38,477 nucleotides of DNA from CAYJPV01 sp964396055 (GCA_964396055.1 CAYNDV010000030.1:1-38477), one strand, 5' to 3'. Shown: positions 8,274 to 18,368, counted from the first letter of the stretch. Numbers and translations are program-made. The notes: generated from the sequence alone by a model not told the origin.

Positions 8274-9142
8274 GGCTCTGCTCGGGGCGTGGGACTCGGG
8301 GTTCGGGACCCGGGGCTCGGGGCTCGGGACTCGGGGCTCGGGGTTCGGGACCCGGGGCTCGGCACTCGAGGCTCGCCGGGAGACGCGGCCATCTCGACGA
8401 GGAAACGGCTGAGCGCGGCGTTGAAGGCTGCCGGGTGCTCGAGATTCGACAGGTGCCCGGCACCCGGGATGACCGCCAGGCGCGCGGCAGGCGCCACGCG
8501 GGCCATCGCCTCGGCGTCGGCCCGGGGCGTCAGCGCGTCTTCCTCGCCCACGACCACCAGGACGGGCCCCGCGAACGCCGCCAGCACCGCCGTCGAATCG
8601 GGCCGGTTCATCAGACGGATCACGGCGTGGCCGATCGCCGCGCCAGACGCCCGGGCCGCCATCGCGCGCACCGCCGCCACCACAGCCGGCCGTGTCCGGA
8701 TCGTTGTCGGGCCCAGCAGTTTCGGCACGAGCCCATCGGCTACCGAGGCAGCCCCCTCGCGGTCCAGTTGTTCCAGCATGGCCAGGCGTCCGGCCCGGGC
8801 CGCGTCGGCATCAGCCGTCATCTTCGTGTCGGCGAGCACGAGGGCGGACACGCGCTCCGGATGCCGGCGCAGCAGGGCCAGGGCCGTGTAGCCGCCCATC
8901 GAACAGCCGCAGAACACGGCGGAGTCGATGCCCCCGGCATCCATCCGGGCCACGATGTCGGCCGCGTAGTCGTCGAGGCTTGCCCCGGGTTCCCGTGTCG
9001 TCCCCCCCACGTCCGATGGTGCGTCGCCAAACCCGCGAAAATCCGGGGCCAGCCCTGTCCAGCCGGGTGGAAGGGCCGCCAGTTGCGGACGCCACATCTC
9101 GCTGTCGAGGGGGAAGGCATGCAGGAAGACGATGACCGGCAC
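8270..9142 (-). CDS. Alpha/beta-fold hydrolase with repeat-encoded C-terminal tail
   Basis: This 290-residue protein has the alpha/beta hydrolase plan: HAFP oxyanion region (8-11), nucleophile elbow GCSMGG with S81, acid D202 in GEEDALTP, and H230 in GAGHLSNLEHP. It resembles enol-lactonases and haloperoxidase-type esterases (PcaD-like), but the substrate is not determined. The core ends near residue 256. The remaining about 34 residues are P/S/R-rich, with seven-residue repeats of the PSPGSRT type, because they are translated from a heptamer DNA array (8283-8373). The start is GTG at 9140-9142; a later ATG would remove the oxyanion strand. It is the first gene of the run hydrolase-SDR-gatE-gatD-oadB-gamma. 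Its upstream region contains arrays and a nested palindrome. Confidence 0.87.
   Translation of the reverse strand: MPVIVFLHAFPLDSEMWRPQLAALPPGWTGLAPDFRGFGDAPSDVGGTTREPGASLDDYAADIVARMDAGGIDSAVFCGCSMGGYTALALLRRHPERVSALVLADTKMTADADAARAGRLAMLEQLDREGAASVADGLVPKLLGPTTIRTRPAVVAAVRAMAARASGAAIGHAVIRLMNRPDSTAVLAAFAGPVLVVVGEEDALTPRADAEAMARVAPAARLAVIPGAGHLSNLEHPAAFNAALSRFLVEMAASPGEPRVPSPGSRTPSPESRAPSPGSRTPSPTPRAEP
8283..8373. repeat. Thirteen-unit degenerate heptamer array inside a coding region
   Basis: Thirteen consecutive 7-bp units fill 91 bases: mostly CGGGGCT, CGGGACT, CGGGGTT and CGGGACC. The order GGGGTT, GGGACC, GGGGCT appears twice, pointing to duplication of a multi-unit block. The array lies at the 3' end of the hydrolase gene and is read in frame. 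Because 7 is not divisible by 3, the amino-acid repeat is seven residues per 21 bases. Confidence 0.9.
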
Positions 9143-9156
9143 GGGGGGATCTTACT

Positions 9157-9215
9157 AGGGGCGTGGGGCTAGAGGCTAGAGGCTAGAGGCTAGTCAGAAG
9201 CAAGAAGCAAGAAGG
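9157..9215. repeat. Two adjoining heptamer arrays (AGAGGCT type and AGAAGCA type)
   Basis: Units AGGGGCG, TGGGGCT and then three AGAGGCT copies run from 9157 to 9193. After TC, AGAAGCA is repeated to 9215. The array starts at a CTAG, 14 bases upstream of the hydrolase GTG on the other strand. The AGAGGCT unit is identical to that at 35624-35665, and AGAAGCA matches the unit at the window start. Confidence 0.88.
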
Positions 9216-9296
9216 AACACCTTGCCCGATGCCGGGCCGGTGCCCGGGGCTCTGGAACCGCGAAGCGTGAACAACCGCCGAATGTGAAAAGACGGC

Positions 9297-9348
9297 GGGC
9301 GCGGCGACATCAGGCAGGGCTGAAGCCCTGCACTACGTCGCCGCGCCC
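9297..9348. repeat. Nested palindrome, GGCTGAAGCC-core element inside a 12-bp stem
   Basis: An outer perfect inverted repeat (GGGCGCGGCGAC at 9297-9308, complement at 9337-9348) encloses an inner one (GCAGGGCT-GA-AGCCCTGC, 9314-9331). The inner core matches the palindromes at 2508 and 2831. It lies about 78 bases downstream of the nrdJ stop on the minus strand and upstream of the hydrolase start. It could end nrdJ transcription or mark RNA processing, but no U-tract is present. Confidence 0.75.
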
Positions 9349-9367
9349 GTCTCGTTGAGGCGTATTC

Positions 9368-9422
<55 letters not shown>

Positions 9423-9425
9423 CCC

Positions 9426-12233
<2,808 letters not shown>

Positions 12234-12234
12234 G

Positions 12235-12242
12235 CCTCCTCC
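12235..12242 (-). promoter_or_regulatory. Shine-Dalgarno deciding the nrdJ start
   Basis: GGAGGAGG on the minus strand ends one base before ATG 12233; its upstream GGAGG half has a spacing of four bases. It is the best ribosome-binding sequence near the nrdJ 5' end and favours this ATG over the upstream GTG at 12284. Confidence 0.6.
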
Positions 12243-12531
12243 GACCCCTAGCGGCCCGTCCTGGCCCGGGATGGCCGCCTTCACGTCCCGACCCCGTTCA
12301 ATGTCCCGCGAAGCCCCGCCGCCGGCCGTCGGCGCGAAAGACTCCGCCTATCGAGACAACGCTCGCGCAACGCGCCCTGCCGTTCCACTGGTGGGAGCTG
12401 ACTGTCTGTCCGTCGTCTGCCCTGGCACTCCTGGAACGAACTGACCGCCTTCACGAACGTGCCCGCTGTGCTGTCTGTGGTGGGCGAGAAGCTGGGGATT
12501 CTCGCGCAGCCGCTGTAATTGACAGACCCGA

Positions 12532-12561
12532 AATATGCGCTGCTGAGGCTGTCCTTGTCAA
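12532..12561 (-). promoter_or_regulatory. Possible sigma-70-type promoter of nrdJ
   Basis: On the minus strand TTGACA (12561-12556) is a perfect -35 match. After an 18-base spacer, CATATT (12537-12532) matches four of six -10 positions. The -35 lies nine bases from the nearer NrdR-like box, a sensible layout for repression. It implies a leader of about 290 bases before the chosen ATG. Confidence 0.4.
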
Positions 12562-12569
12562 GCGCAAAC

Positions 12570-12585
12570 ACACTAGATGTTGTGT
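12570..12585. promoter_or_regulatory. NrdR box 1 (proximal)
   Basis: ACACTAGATGTTGTGT matches the published NrdR palindrome acaCwAtATaTwGtgt at 14 of 16 positions. NrdR is the zinc-finger/ATP-cone repressor of ribonucleotide reductase genes. Such sites normally occur as a pair, and a second one lies exactly 30 bp away. Together with position upstream of nrdJ this makes regulation by NrdR likely. No nrdR gene is in the window. Confidence 0.65.
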
Positions 12586-12599
12586 CCAAAGTTTAGGTC

Positions 12600-12615
12600 A
12601 CACGCAATATGGTGT
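12600..12615. promoter_or_regulatory. NrdR box 2 (distal, degenerate)
   Basis: ACACGCAATATGGTGT keeps the ACAC/GTGT ends and the central ATAT-like part, about 12 of 16 consensus positions. It begins 30 bases from the start of box 1, about three helical turns, the usual NrdR pair spacing. On its own it would be weak evidence. Confidence 0.5.
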
Positions 12616-12679
12616 ATATTTTCAGCCACAATCCATGACTTTCGTATTATGTTCTCTCGCCATCATAGCACGGCCAGCG

Positions 12680-12756
12680 TGGGGCGTGGGGCATAGGGCT
12701 TCTTGCTTCTTGCTTCTGACAAACCCCAAGCCCCAATCCCCACGCCCCACGCCCCG
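12680..12756. repeat. Heptamer array with composition flip and 13-bp inverted ends
   Basis: Three consecutive blocks repeat with a 7-bp step: purine-rich TGGGGCG/TGGGGCA (12680-12700), TCTTGCT (12701-12721), and pyrimidine-rich AACCCCA, AGCCCCA, ATCCCCA, CGCCCCA (12722-12756). The outer blocks are inverted relative to each other: GTGGGGCGTGGGG (12679-12691) pairs with 12738-12750. It lies just upstream of the CPBP protease start and may contribute to its 5' region. Confidence 0.85.
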
Positions 12757-12780
12757 CCCACTCTGATAAAGTCGCACCTT

Positions 12781-13536
12781 GTGACCCTCGACACCATACC
12801 GGACCAGGCGCCCCCCGCCGGGGCGCCTCCTGCGCCGCCGCGCCCGGGACGGGTGTCGGCCCTGCTCCAGGTGATCCTGGTGTCCGGGTTCCCCACCCAG
12901 CTGGCCCTCGGCGCTCTCCTGGTCATTGCCGGCGTGCCGCCCTGGGACCACGCCGGGGGCCTGTCGCTGGGGTACCTCGTGGCCCTGCTGCTGCTCGATT
13001 CGGTCGTCGTGCTGGGCCTCATCTGGACCCTGCTCCGCGTCCACGGCGAGCAGCCGGGGCCGCTCTTCCTCGGCATCCGTCCCCCGGGACGCGAGGCCGC
13101 CGTCGGCCTGCTCCTGGTCCCCGCCATCGTCGCCGCCACGGTCGGGCTGATGAGCGTGCTGCGGGCGGTCTGGCCCGCCCTGCACAACGTGGCCACCAAC
13201 CCGTTTGAGTCCGCCATCGGCAGCCCGGTCGACGCGGTGATCCTCGGCGTGGCGGCGGTCGTGGGCGGCGGGCTGAAGGAAGAACTGCAGCGGGGGTTCA
13301 TCCTCCGGCGTTTCGACCAGTCGCTGGGAGGCGCGCGCGTCGGCCTGGTGATCTACAGCCTGGTGTTCGGCGCCGGGCACGCCATGCAGGGCTGGGACGT
13401 GGGCATCGTGACGGGGCTGCTCGGCCTGTTCTGGGGCCTGCTCTACCTGCGGCGCCGGAGCGCGGTGGCGCCCATCGTGAGTCACGGGGGGTTCAATGCG
13501 GCGCAGATCGTCCAGTTCGCCGTCTTCGGATCGTAG
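12781..13536 (+). CDS. CPBP-family intramembrane metalloprotease (Rce1/Abi-like)
   Basis: This 251-residue polytopic protein has a proline-rich N-terminus (10-24) followed by several hydrophobic segments. The CPBP motifs are present in order: a glutamate motif GLKEELQRGFILRRF (165-179), FGAGH (196-200) and SHGGFN (234-239). Family members act as membrane proteases or as exoprotein-processing and bacteriocin-immunity factors; the target here is unknown. The first motif is shifted: relative to the usual EExxxR, the Arg-Gly pair is preceded by K-E-E-L-Q, so the first of the two usual glutamates is replaced by lysine. GTG at 12781 is chosen because the frame upstream runs through a heptamer array. 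It overlaps the next gene by 41 bases, which links it to the glycosyltransferase locus. Confidence 0.82.
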   Translation: MTLDTIPDQAPPAGAPPAPPRPGRVSALLQVILVSGFPTQLALGALLVIAGVPPWDHAGGLSLGYLVALLLLDSVVVLGLIWTLLRVHGEQPGPLFLGIRPPGREAAVGLLLVPAIVAATVGLMSVLRAVWPALHNVATNPFESAIGSPVDAVILGVAAVVGGGLKEELQRGFILRRFDQSLGGARVGLVIYSLVFGAGHAMQGWDVGIVTGLLGLFWGLLYLRRRSAVAPIVSHGGFNAAQIVQFAVFGS

Positions 13537-14944
13537 CCGACATCTGGCGGCGCTCCTGCTCGTCGCGGGGTTCCTCCTGTCGCTGCCGGCCGTCACGACC
13601 CGGATCTACGCCTCCGACGAGATCCAGTTCTATGCCTTCCTGCGATCGTGGTGGTTCGACGGTGACGTGTCGTTCGAGAACGAGTACCGGCAGTTCTACG
13701 AGTCGGGCGTGGCGCGGACGGACTTGTTCCGCGAGACGTTCCTCGAACGGGAGACGGCCACCGGTCTCCGGCTGAACTTCGGCACGGCTGGCAGCGCCCT
13801 GCTGTGGGCCCCGTTCTATGCGGCCGCCGACGCGGGTGTGCGGCTGGCCCGCGGTGCCGGCAACCCGATCGCGGCAGACGGGTATTCAAAGCCCTACATC
13901 GCCGCGGTCTGCTACGGATCGGCCGTGTACGGCTTCCTGGCGCTCCTGCTGTCCGGCGCCGTGGCGCGCCGCGTGGTGGCGGGAACGCCGTTCGCCGCCG
14001 GCGCCCCGGTGCCGGCCGCCGTGTGGGCGGTCTGGCTCGGCACGCCGCTCGTCTTCTACATGTACGTGGCGCCCGTCATGTCGCACGCCACCTCGGCGTT
14101 CGCCGTCGCCCTGTTCGTCTGGCTCTGGCTGCGGGTGCGCGACCGCTGGACAGTCGGCGGCACGGCCGCCCTGGGCGCGGCGGCCGCGCTGATGGCGATG
14201 GTGCGTGAACAGGACGCCTTCTACGTCGTCGGCCCGGCACTGGACTTCGGCTGGACCGTGCTCAGGCACCGCCAGTGGCGCCTGCTGCGGTCCGCGGCTG
14301 CCGGCGCGGTGAGCGCCGTCATCGTCTATGTGCCGCAGGCGGCCGCCTACCTGGCGCTGAACGGGCGCATCGGCCCCTCGCAGGTCACCAGCCGCAAGAT
14401 GGACTGGTCCTCGCCGCACGCCCTGGACGTGCTCGTCTCGCCGGAGCACGGGTTCGTCTTCTGGACCCCGCTGGTGCTGCTGGCGGCGGCCGGCCTCGTC
14501 CGCCTCATCGCCGCCCGCCGGCGGCCGGGCGACACGGGCGGTCCGGTGGCGTGGGGACTTGCGGCGATGGCCGTCCTGCAGGTGTACGTGACCGGCGCCG
14601 TGCAGAGCTGGACGCTGGCGGGCGCCTTCGGCCAGCGCCGCTTCGTCGGCCTGACCGTCGTGCTGGTGGCGGCGCTCGCGGCACTGGCCGCGTCCACCGT
14701 CCCGCGCCGCCGGCGCTGGGTCGGCGCGCTGGCCGTGCTGTGCGTCTGGTGGAACCTCGGGCTCGTCGTGCAGTTCGGGACGGGCATGATGGACCGTCAG
14801 CGTCTGGAACCGGCGCGGAACGCCTACAATACCTTCATCACGGTCCCGCAGCGCCTGCCCGGCATCGCCTGGCGCTACCTGTTCGCCCGGGAGAGCTTCT
14901 ACCGTCCCTCTCCGCCGGCACGCGACGCGAGTGACCCCCGCTGA
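13496..14944 (+). CDS. Multi-pass membrane protein, GT-C glycosyltransferase-like
   Basis: This 482-residue protein has about ten hydrophobic segments. After the first membrane helix comes YASDEIQFYAFLRSWWFDGD (38-57). An acidic pair in the first external loop is the hallmark of GT-C enzymes, which use polyprenyl-phosphate sugars (PMT, ArnT and related). A later PEHGFVFWTPL segment recurs in bacterial proteins of this kind. A GT-C role is inferred from topology, the DE pair and the glycosyltransferase neighbours; no exact family was recognised. The ATG at 13496 overlaps the CPBP gene by 41 bases, and a GTG-started glycosyltransferase follows 12 bases after the stop. Confidence 0.75.
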   Translation: MRRRSSSSPSSDRSRHLAALLLVAGFLLSLPAVTTRIYASDEIQFYAFLRSWWFDGDVSFENEYRQFYESGVARTDLFRETFLERETATGLRLNFGTAGSALLWAPFYAAADAGVRLARGAGNPIAADGYSKPYIAAVCYGSAVYGFLALLLSGAVARRVVAGTPFAAGAPVPAAVWAVWLGTPLVFYMYVAPVMSHATSAFAVALFVWLWLRVRDRWTVGGTAALGAAAALMAMVREQDAFYVVGPALDFGWTVLRHRQWRLLRSAAAGAVSAVIVYVPQAAAYLALNGRIGPSQVTSRKMDWSSPHALDVLVSPEHGFVFWTPLVLLAAAGLVRLIAARRRPGDTGGPVAWGLAAMAVLQVYVTGAVQSWTLAGAFGQRRFVGLTVVLVAALAALAASTVPRRRRWVGALAVLCVWWNLGLVVQFGTGMMDRQRLEPARNAYNTFITVPQRLPGIAWRYLFARESFYRPSPPARDASDPR

Positions 14945-14956
14945 GGCCCGAGGCGC

Positions 14957-16168
14957 GTGCGTATCCGGTATTTCGCTGACGTCCGCTTTCCGCTCGAACG
15001 CGCCAACGGCGTGCAGACGATGGCGACGTGTGACGCGCTGGCCCGGCGCGGGCATCGGGTTCACCTCGTGGTCCGACCCGATTCGCAGACGCCGGCGCGG
15101 GACCCCTGGACCTATTACGGCGTGATCCGGGTCGAGGGGTTCCGGATCGAGGCCGTCCCGGTGCCGGCGGCCCTGGCGACCCGCCGCGCCGCCTACCTTG
15201 CGCACGCGCTGCGCCTCGCCGTCGGCACGGACGATGCCGACGTGATTTACACACGGGACCTCGGTCTGGCCGCGGTCCTCCTGCGACTGCCGCGCGCGTG
15301 CCGGCGGCCGGTCGTCTACGAATCCCATGGCTACGCGCCGGCCGTCAGCCACGCGCTGCCGGCGATGCTGTCCGGCAGCGCCACGCCGTCGTCGGCCAAG
15401 GCCCGTCGCCTGGCCCGCCGAGAAGCGCGTGTCTGGCGCGCGGCCGACGGGTATGTCACGATCACGGCCGGGCTGCGCGACGAACTGGCCGCGCGTTTCG
15501 GCAGCCGCGACCGCGTCATCGTGGCCGCGGATGGCACGCGGGTGCCGGCGTCGTGCCCGCCGCTGGGCGAGCGTGCGGGCCGCCCGGCGGTGGTCGGGTA
15601 CGCCGGCCACCTGTATCCCTGGAAAGGCCCCGACGTGCTGCTGGCGGCGTTGCAGCAGCTGGCGGATGTCCGGGGCCTGGTTGTCGGAGGCCTGGAGGGC
15701 GAACCGGATGCCGCCCGCGTCCGGGCGCTCGCGGACCAGCTGGTGCCGGGCCGCGTGACGTTTGCCGGACAAGTGGAACCCGGCCGTGTCGCGGACCTGC
15801 TGCGGCAGGCCGACGTGCTGGTGATCCCGAACCCCCCGGGTCCGGTGTCGTCCGCCTACACGTCGCCGCTGAAGCTGTTCGAGTACATGGCGTCGGGCCG
15901 GCCCATCGTGGCGTCGGATCTGCCGGCCCTGCGCGAAGTGCTGACCGACGGCGAGCACGCGCTGCTGGCGGTACCCGGCGATCCGGCGGCGCTGGCGGCC
16001 GCCATCCGGCGCGTGCTCGACGACCGCGGCCTGGCGGCGCGCCTCGCGGCCCGGGCGTTCGAGGCGGTGCAGGCGTATTCCTGGGACCGGCGGGCCGAGC
16101 GCGTCGAGGCATTGTTGGAACTGGTCAGCGGCGCCTGGGCTGGTCCGGTGCCGCGGAGGTGTGCGTGA
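14957..16168 (+). CDS. GT-B glycosyltransferase (family 4-like) 1
   Basis: This 403-residue cytoplasmic or peripheral enzyme is predicted to move a sugar from a nucleotide donor to a glycan or lipid acceptor. The N-terminal half begins RIRYFADVRFPLERANGVQT, with the acceptor-side glycine-rich turn. The C-terminal half has GYAGHLYPWKGPDVLLAAL and the donor-binding SPLKLFEYMASGRPIVASD, the E-x7-E region of GT4 enzymes. Start is GTG at 14957. Its stop overlaps the methyltransferase start by four bases (GTGA). Sugar specificity cannot be read. Four GT-B genes and one methyltransferase in close series point to assembly of one oligosaccharide. Confidence 0.88.
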   Translation: MRIRYFADVRFPLERANGVQTMATCDALARRGHRVHLVVRPDSQTPARDPWTYYGVIRVEGFRIEAVPVPAALATRRAAYLAHALRLAVGTDDADVIYTRDLGLAAVLLRLPRACRRPVVYESHGYAPAVSHALPAMLSGSATPSSAKARRLARREARVWRAADGYVTITAGLRDELAARFGSRDRVIVAADGTRVPASCPPLGERAGRPAVVGYAGHLYPWKGPDVLLAALQQLADVRGLVVGGLEGEPDAARVRALADQLVPGRVTFAGQVEPGRVADLLRQADVLVIPNPPGPVSSAYTSPLKLFEYMASGRPIVASDLPALREVLTDGEHALLAVPGDPAALAAAIRRVLDDRGLAARLAARAFEAVQAYSWDRRAERVEALLELVSGAWAGPVPRRCA

Positions 16169-17211
16169 TCTCACCACGGCTGATCGATATCGCGCGGTGC
16201 CCGGACTGCGGCGGCCGGCTGGCGGGCAGCCGGCCTGAACTGACGTGCGGGGCGTGTGGCCGGCGGTTTCCCGCCGGCGACGAGTACCTCGTCCTGCATC
16301 CGGGCGTCACGTACGCGGAACAGACCAAGTACCTCGACGAGGCCCTGCACGCCGACGCCCGCCACGAACACGTGTCGCCGCCTCTGCTGTCCGCCCGTAT
16401 CCGCAACGACATGTTGCGGACGTTCCTGGCCCCCGGCCCGGCCGACACGCTCATCGATCTCGGCTGCGGCAGCGGCCGCGCGCTGGTGTGGAATGCCGAC
16501 TGCGGTGCCTGGCTGGCCGGCATCGACGTCAGCCCCTATTTCGCCCGCGAAGCCGCCGAGGGCGTCAACCTCGTGCTGGGCGACCTGCGCCGGTTGCCGT
16601 TCGCCGACGGCGTCTTCACCAAGGCCTGGGCGCTGGACGTGATGGAGCACCTGTCGCGCGAGGCCCTGGATGGCGTGCTGCGGGAGGCCGCCCGGGTGCT
16701 GGCCCCCGGCGGGCGCCTGTTCGTGTACAGCCACGTCCGGAAGAACTCCGCGCTGGCCGGCGGCCTGAAGGCCGTGAACGGGTTCGCGCGCTGGCTCGAA
16801 CGCCGCGGCCTCGTGGACCTCTCCCGCGAGCGTCTGCGCAAGTCGGATCACCTCAATCCGCTCGCCGACATCCCGGATCTCGAACGCACCGTCGGGGCCG
16901 CCGGATTCCGGATCGAGCGGATCCGCTATTACACGCCGCTGGTGGGCGCCGTGGTGGAGAACATCTTCATGCGCATGGCGGAACACTGGCTGGCGCGCCG
17001 CGCCGACCGCGCCGCCGCAGACAGGAGCGAGGCAGGCGCCGGCGCCCGGGACGCGCGCACGGCGGCGAAGCACCGCGTGTCGCGCCGCGGGCCGCTGTAC
17101 GCGGCACTGGTGGCAACGACCTGGCTCATGAAGCTCGATCTCGTGCTCTTCAGCCGCGTCCGATCGGGACCCTTCTTCGCCCTCCTCGTCAAGGAGCCGA
17201 CGACGTCGTGA
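16165..17211 (+). CDS. Class I SAM methyltransferase with N-terminal zinc ribbon
   Basis: This 348-residue protein begins with CPDCGG and a second pair CGACG (Trm112-like ribbon, residues about 11-35). Motif I LIDLGCGSGRAL, GIDVSPYFA and a VMEH...REAARVLAPGGRLF segment follow, which are the marks of the Methyltransf_11 fold. In a glycosyltransferase operon the likely substrate is a sugar, a polyprenyl-linked intermediate or a glycan end; a quinone/biotin-type substrate cannot be excluded. The GTG at 16165 overlaps the previous stop and has GGAGG five bases upstream; a GTG two codons earlier is possible. The C-terminus has a hydrophobic stretch near residues 300-335 that could bind the membrane. 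Confidence 0.85.
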   Translation: MISPRLIDIARCPDCGGRLAGSRPELTCGACGRRFPAGDEYLVLHPGVTYAEQTKYLDEALHADARHEHVSPPLLSARIRNDMLRTFLAPGPADTLIDLGCGSGRALVWNADCGAWLAGIDVSPYFAREAAEGVNLVLGDLRRLPFADGVFTKAWALDVMEHLSREALDGVLREAARVLAPGGRLFVYSHVRKNSALAGGLKAVNGFARWLERRGLVDLSRERLRKSDHLNPLADIPDLERTVGAAGFRIERIRYYTPLVGAVVENIFMRMAEHWLARRADRAAADRSEAGAGARDARTAAKHRVSRRGPLYAALVATTWLMKLDLVLFSRVRSGPFFALLVKEPTTS

Positions 17212-18368
17212 AGATCCTCTACGCCGCCCTCGATCAGCGGGTGCCGGGCACGACGGGCGGCTCGGTTCACGTGACCGCCGTCGCCGAGGGGCTCGCGGCT
17301 CGGGGCCACGAGGTCACGGTGCTCACCTCCCGCGGCACGGGCGCGTTCCCGGCCGGTGGCGCGCGGTGGGAGGCGATGGCCCCCCCACTGGGCCTGAAGT
17401 ACCTGCGCGCGTGGCGCGCCGGGGCCGTGGAAGCCGCCGCGCGGCGGCTGGGGGCGGATGTCATCATCGAGCGGTACTACAACTTCGGCGGCGAGGGTGT
17501 GCGTGCGGCCCGCGCCACGGGCGCGCTGGCGGTCCTCGAGGTCAACGCGCCGGTCATCGACTATCCGGGGTCGCCCAAGGCCTGGCTCGATCGCGCCCTG
17601 CTGGTGGAACCCATGCGGCGCTGGCGCGACCACCAGTGCGCCCTCGCGGACCTCATCGTGACGCCGACGGCGGCGATCCTGCCGCCGCACGTGGCGCGGG
17701 ACCGTGTCGTCGAGCTCGAGTGGGGTGCCGACACGGATCGGTTCCGACCCGGGGCCTCGGGACCGGCGCCGTACCCGCCCTGGGACGGCGGCGTCACGGC
17801 CGTCTTCGCCGGCGCGTTCCGCGCGTGGCACGGCGCCGCCTCGCTGGTGCGCGCGGCGCGGACGCTTCAGGCGTGGGGACGGCGTGACCTCCGCGTGGTG
17901 CTCATCGGCGACGGGCCCGAGCGCGCGCGCGTGACGGCCGAGGCCCGTGGCCTGGAGCGGGTGCTGCTGACGGGCCCGCTGCCCCACGGCGACATGCCCG
18001 CCGCCCTGGCCGGGGCCCATATCGGCGTCGCGCCGTTCGACGTGTCCGCCCACGCGCCGCTGCAGCTGGCGTTCTACTGGTCGCCGCTGAAGGTCTTCGA
18101 GTACATGGCGGCGGGCCTGCCGGTGGTGGCCCCGGCCATCGATCGGCTGGCGGGGATCGTCCGCGACGGAGCGGAGGGCGTACTCTTCGGGCAGGCCGAA
18201 CCGGACGGCCTGGCCCGGGCCCTGGCCCGCCTGGCCGACGATGCCGATCTGCGGCAGCGCATGGGCCGGGCGGCGCGCGCCCGGGTCGAGCGGGAGTTCA
18301 GCTGGCAGGCCCACTGCGCCCGGCTCGAAGCCGCCGTGCACGCCGCCCTCGCGCGGAGGCCCGCGTGA
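17208..18368 (+). CDS. GT-B glycosyltransferase (family 4-like) 2
   Basis: The 386-residue product starts VKILYAALDQRVPGTTGGSV at GTG 17208, overlapping the methyltransferase stop (GTGA). The N-terminal domain carries the glycine-rich GGSVHV turn. The C-terminal domain has VVLIGDGPERARV and SPLKVFEYMAAGLPVVAPA, typical of GT4 nucleotide-sugar binding. The frame is open upstream, but that part is antisense-like sequence in the methyltransferase gene, so the later start is chosen. Donor and acceptor unknown. Translational coupling on both sides suggests fixed stoichiometry with the adjacent enzymes. Confidence 0.88.
   Translation: MKILYAALDQRVPGTTGGSVHVTAVAEGLAARGHEVTVLTSRGTGAFPAGGARWEAMAPPLGLKYLRAWRAGAVEAAARRLGADVIIERYYNFGGEGVRAARATGALAVLEVNAPVIDYPGSPKAWLDRALLVEPMRRWRDHQCALADLIVTPTAAILPPHVARDRVVELEWGADTDRFRPGASGPAPYPPWDGGVTAVFAGAFRAWHGAASLVRAARTLQAWGRRDLRVVLIGDGPERARVTAEARGLERVLLTGPLPHGDMPAALAGAHIGVAPFDVSAHAPLQLAFYWSPLKVFEYMAAGLPVVAPAIDRLAGIVRDGAEGVLFGQAEPDGLARALARLADDADLRQRMGRAARARVEREFSWQAHCARLEAAVHAALARRPA

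Larger units (their letters stand above)
12234..12780. other. Divergent intergenic region between nrdJ and CPBP protease gene
   Basis: About 550 bases without a credible complete gene. From left to right it holds a long nrdJ leader (about 300 bases), a short plus-strand stretch with coding-like codon use but no start (12402-12518), a possible minus-strand promoter (12532-12561), two NrdR-like boxes (12570-12615), a strikingly AT-rich stretch (about 12590-12665) and a heptamer array (12680-12756). The leader was checked for a cobalamin riboswitch; the conserved B12-box and its companion motifs were not found. Confidence 0.7.

Noticed and set aside
7486..8463. Upstream extension of gatE to 8463
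   Set aside because: The extra 326 codons are antisense-frame sequence over the SDR gene and do not resemble GatE; the ATG at 7485 gives the expected N-terminus.
12234..12560. Cobalamin riboswitch in the nrdJ leader
   Set aside because: The B12-box and companion GCCACTG-type motifs were looked for on the minus strand and not found. Structure-based search could still find a divergent one.
12281..12589. A 102-codon minus-strand open frame upstream of nrdJ
   Set aside because: It would begin with TTG inside the NrdR-box region, has no ribosome site and no recognisable features; it is probably leader RNA.
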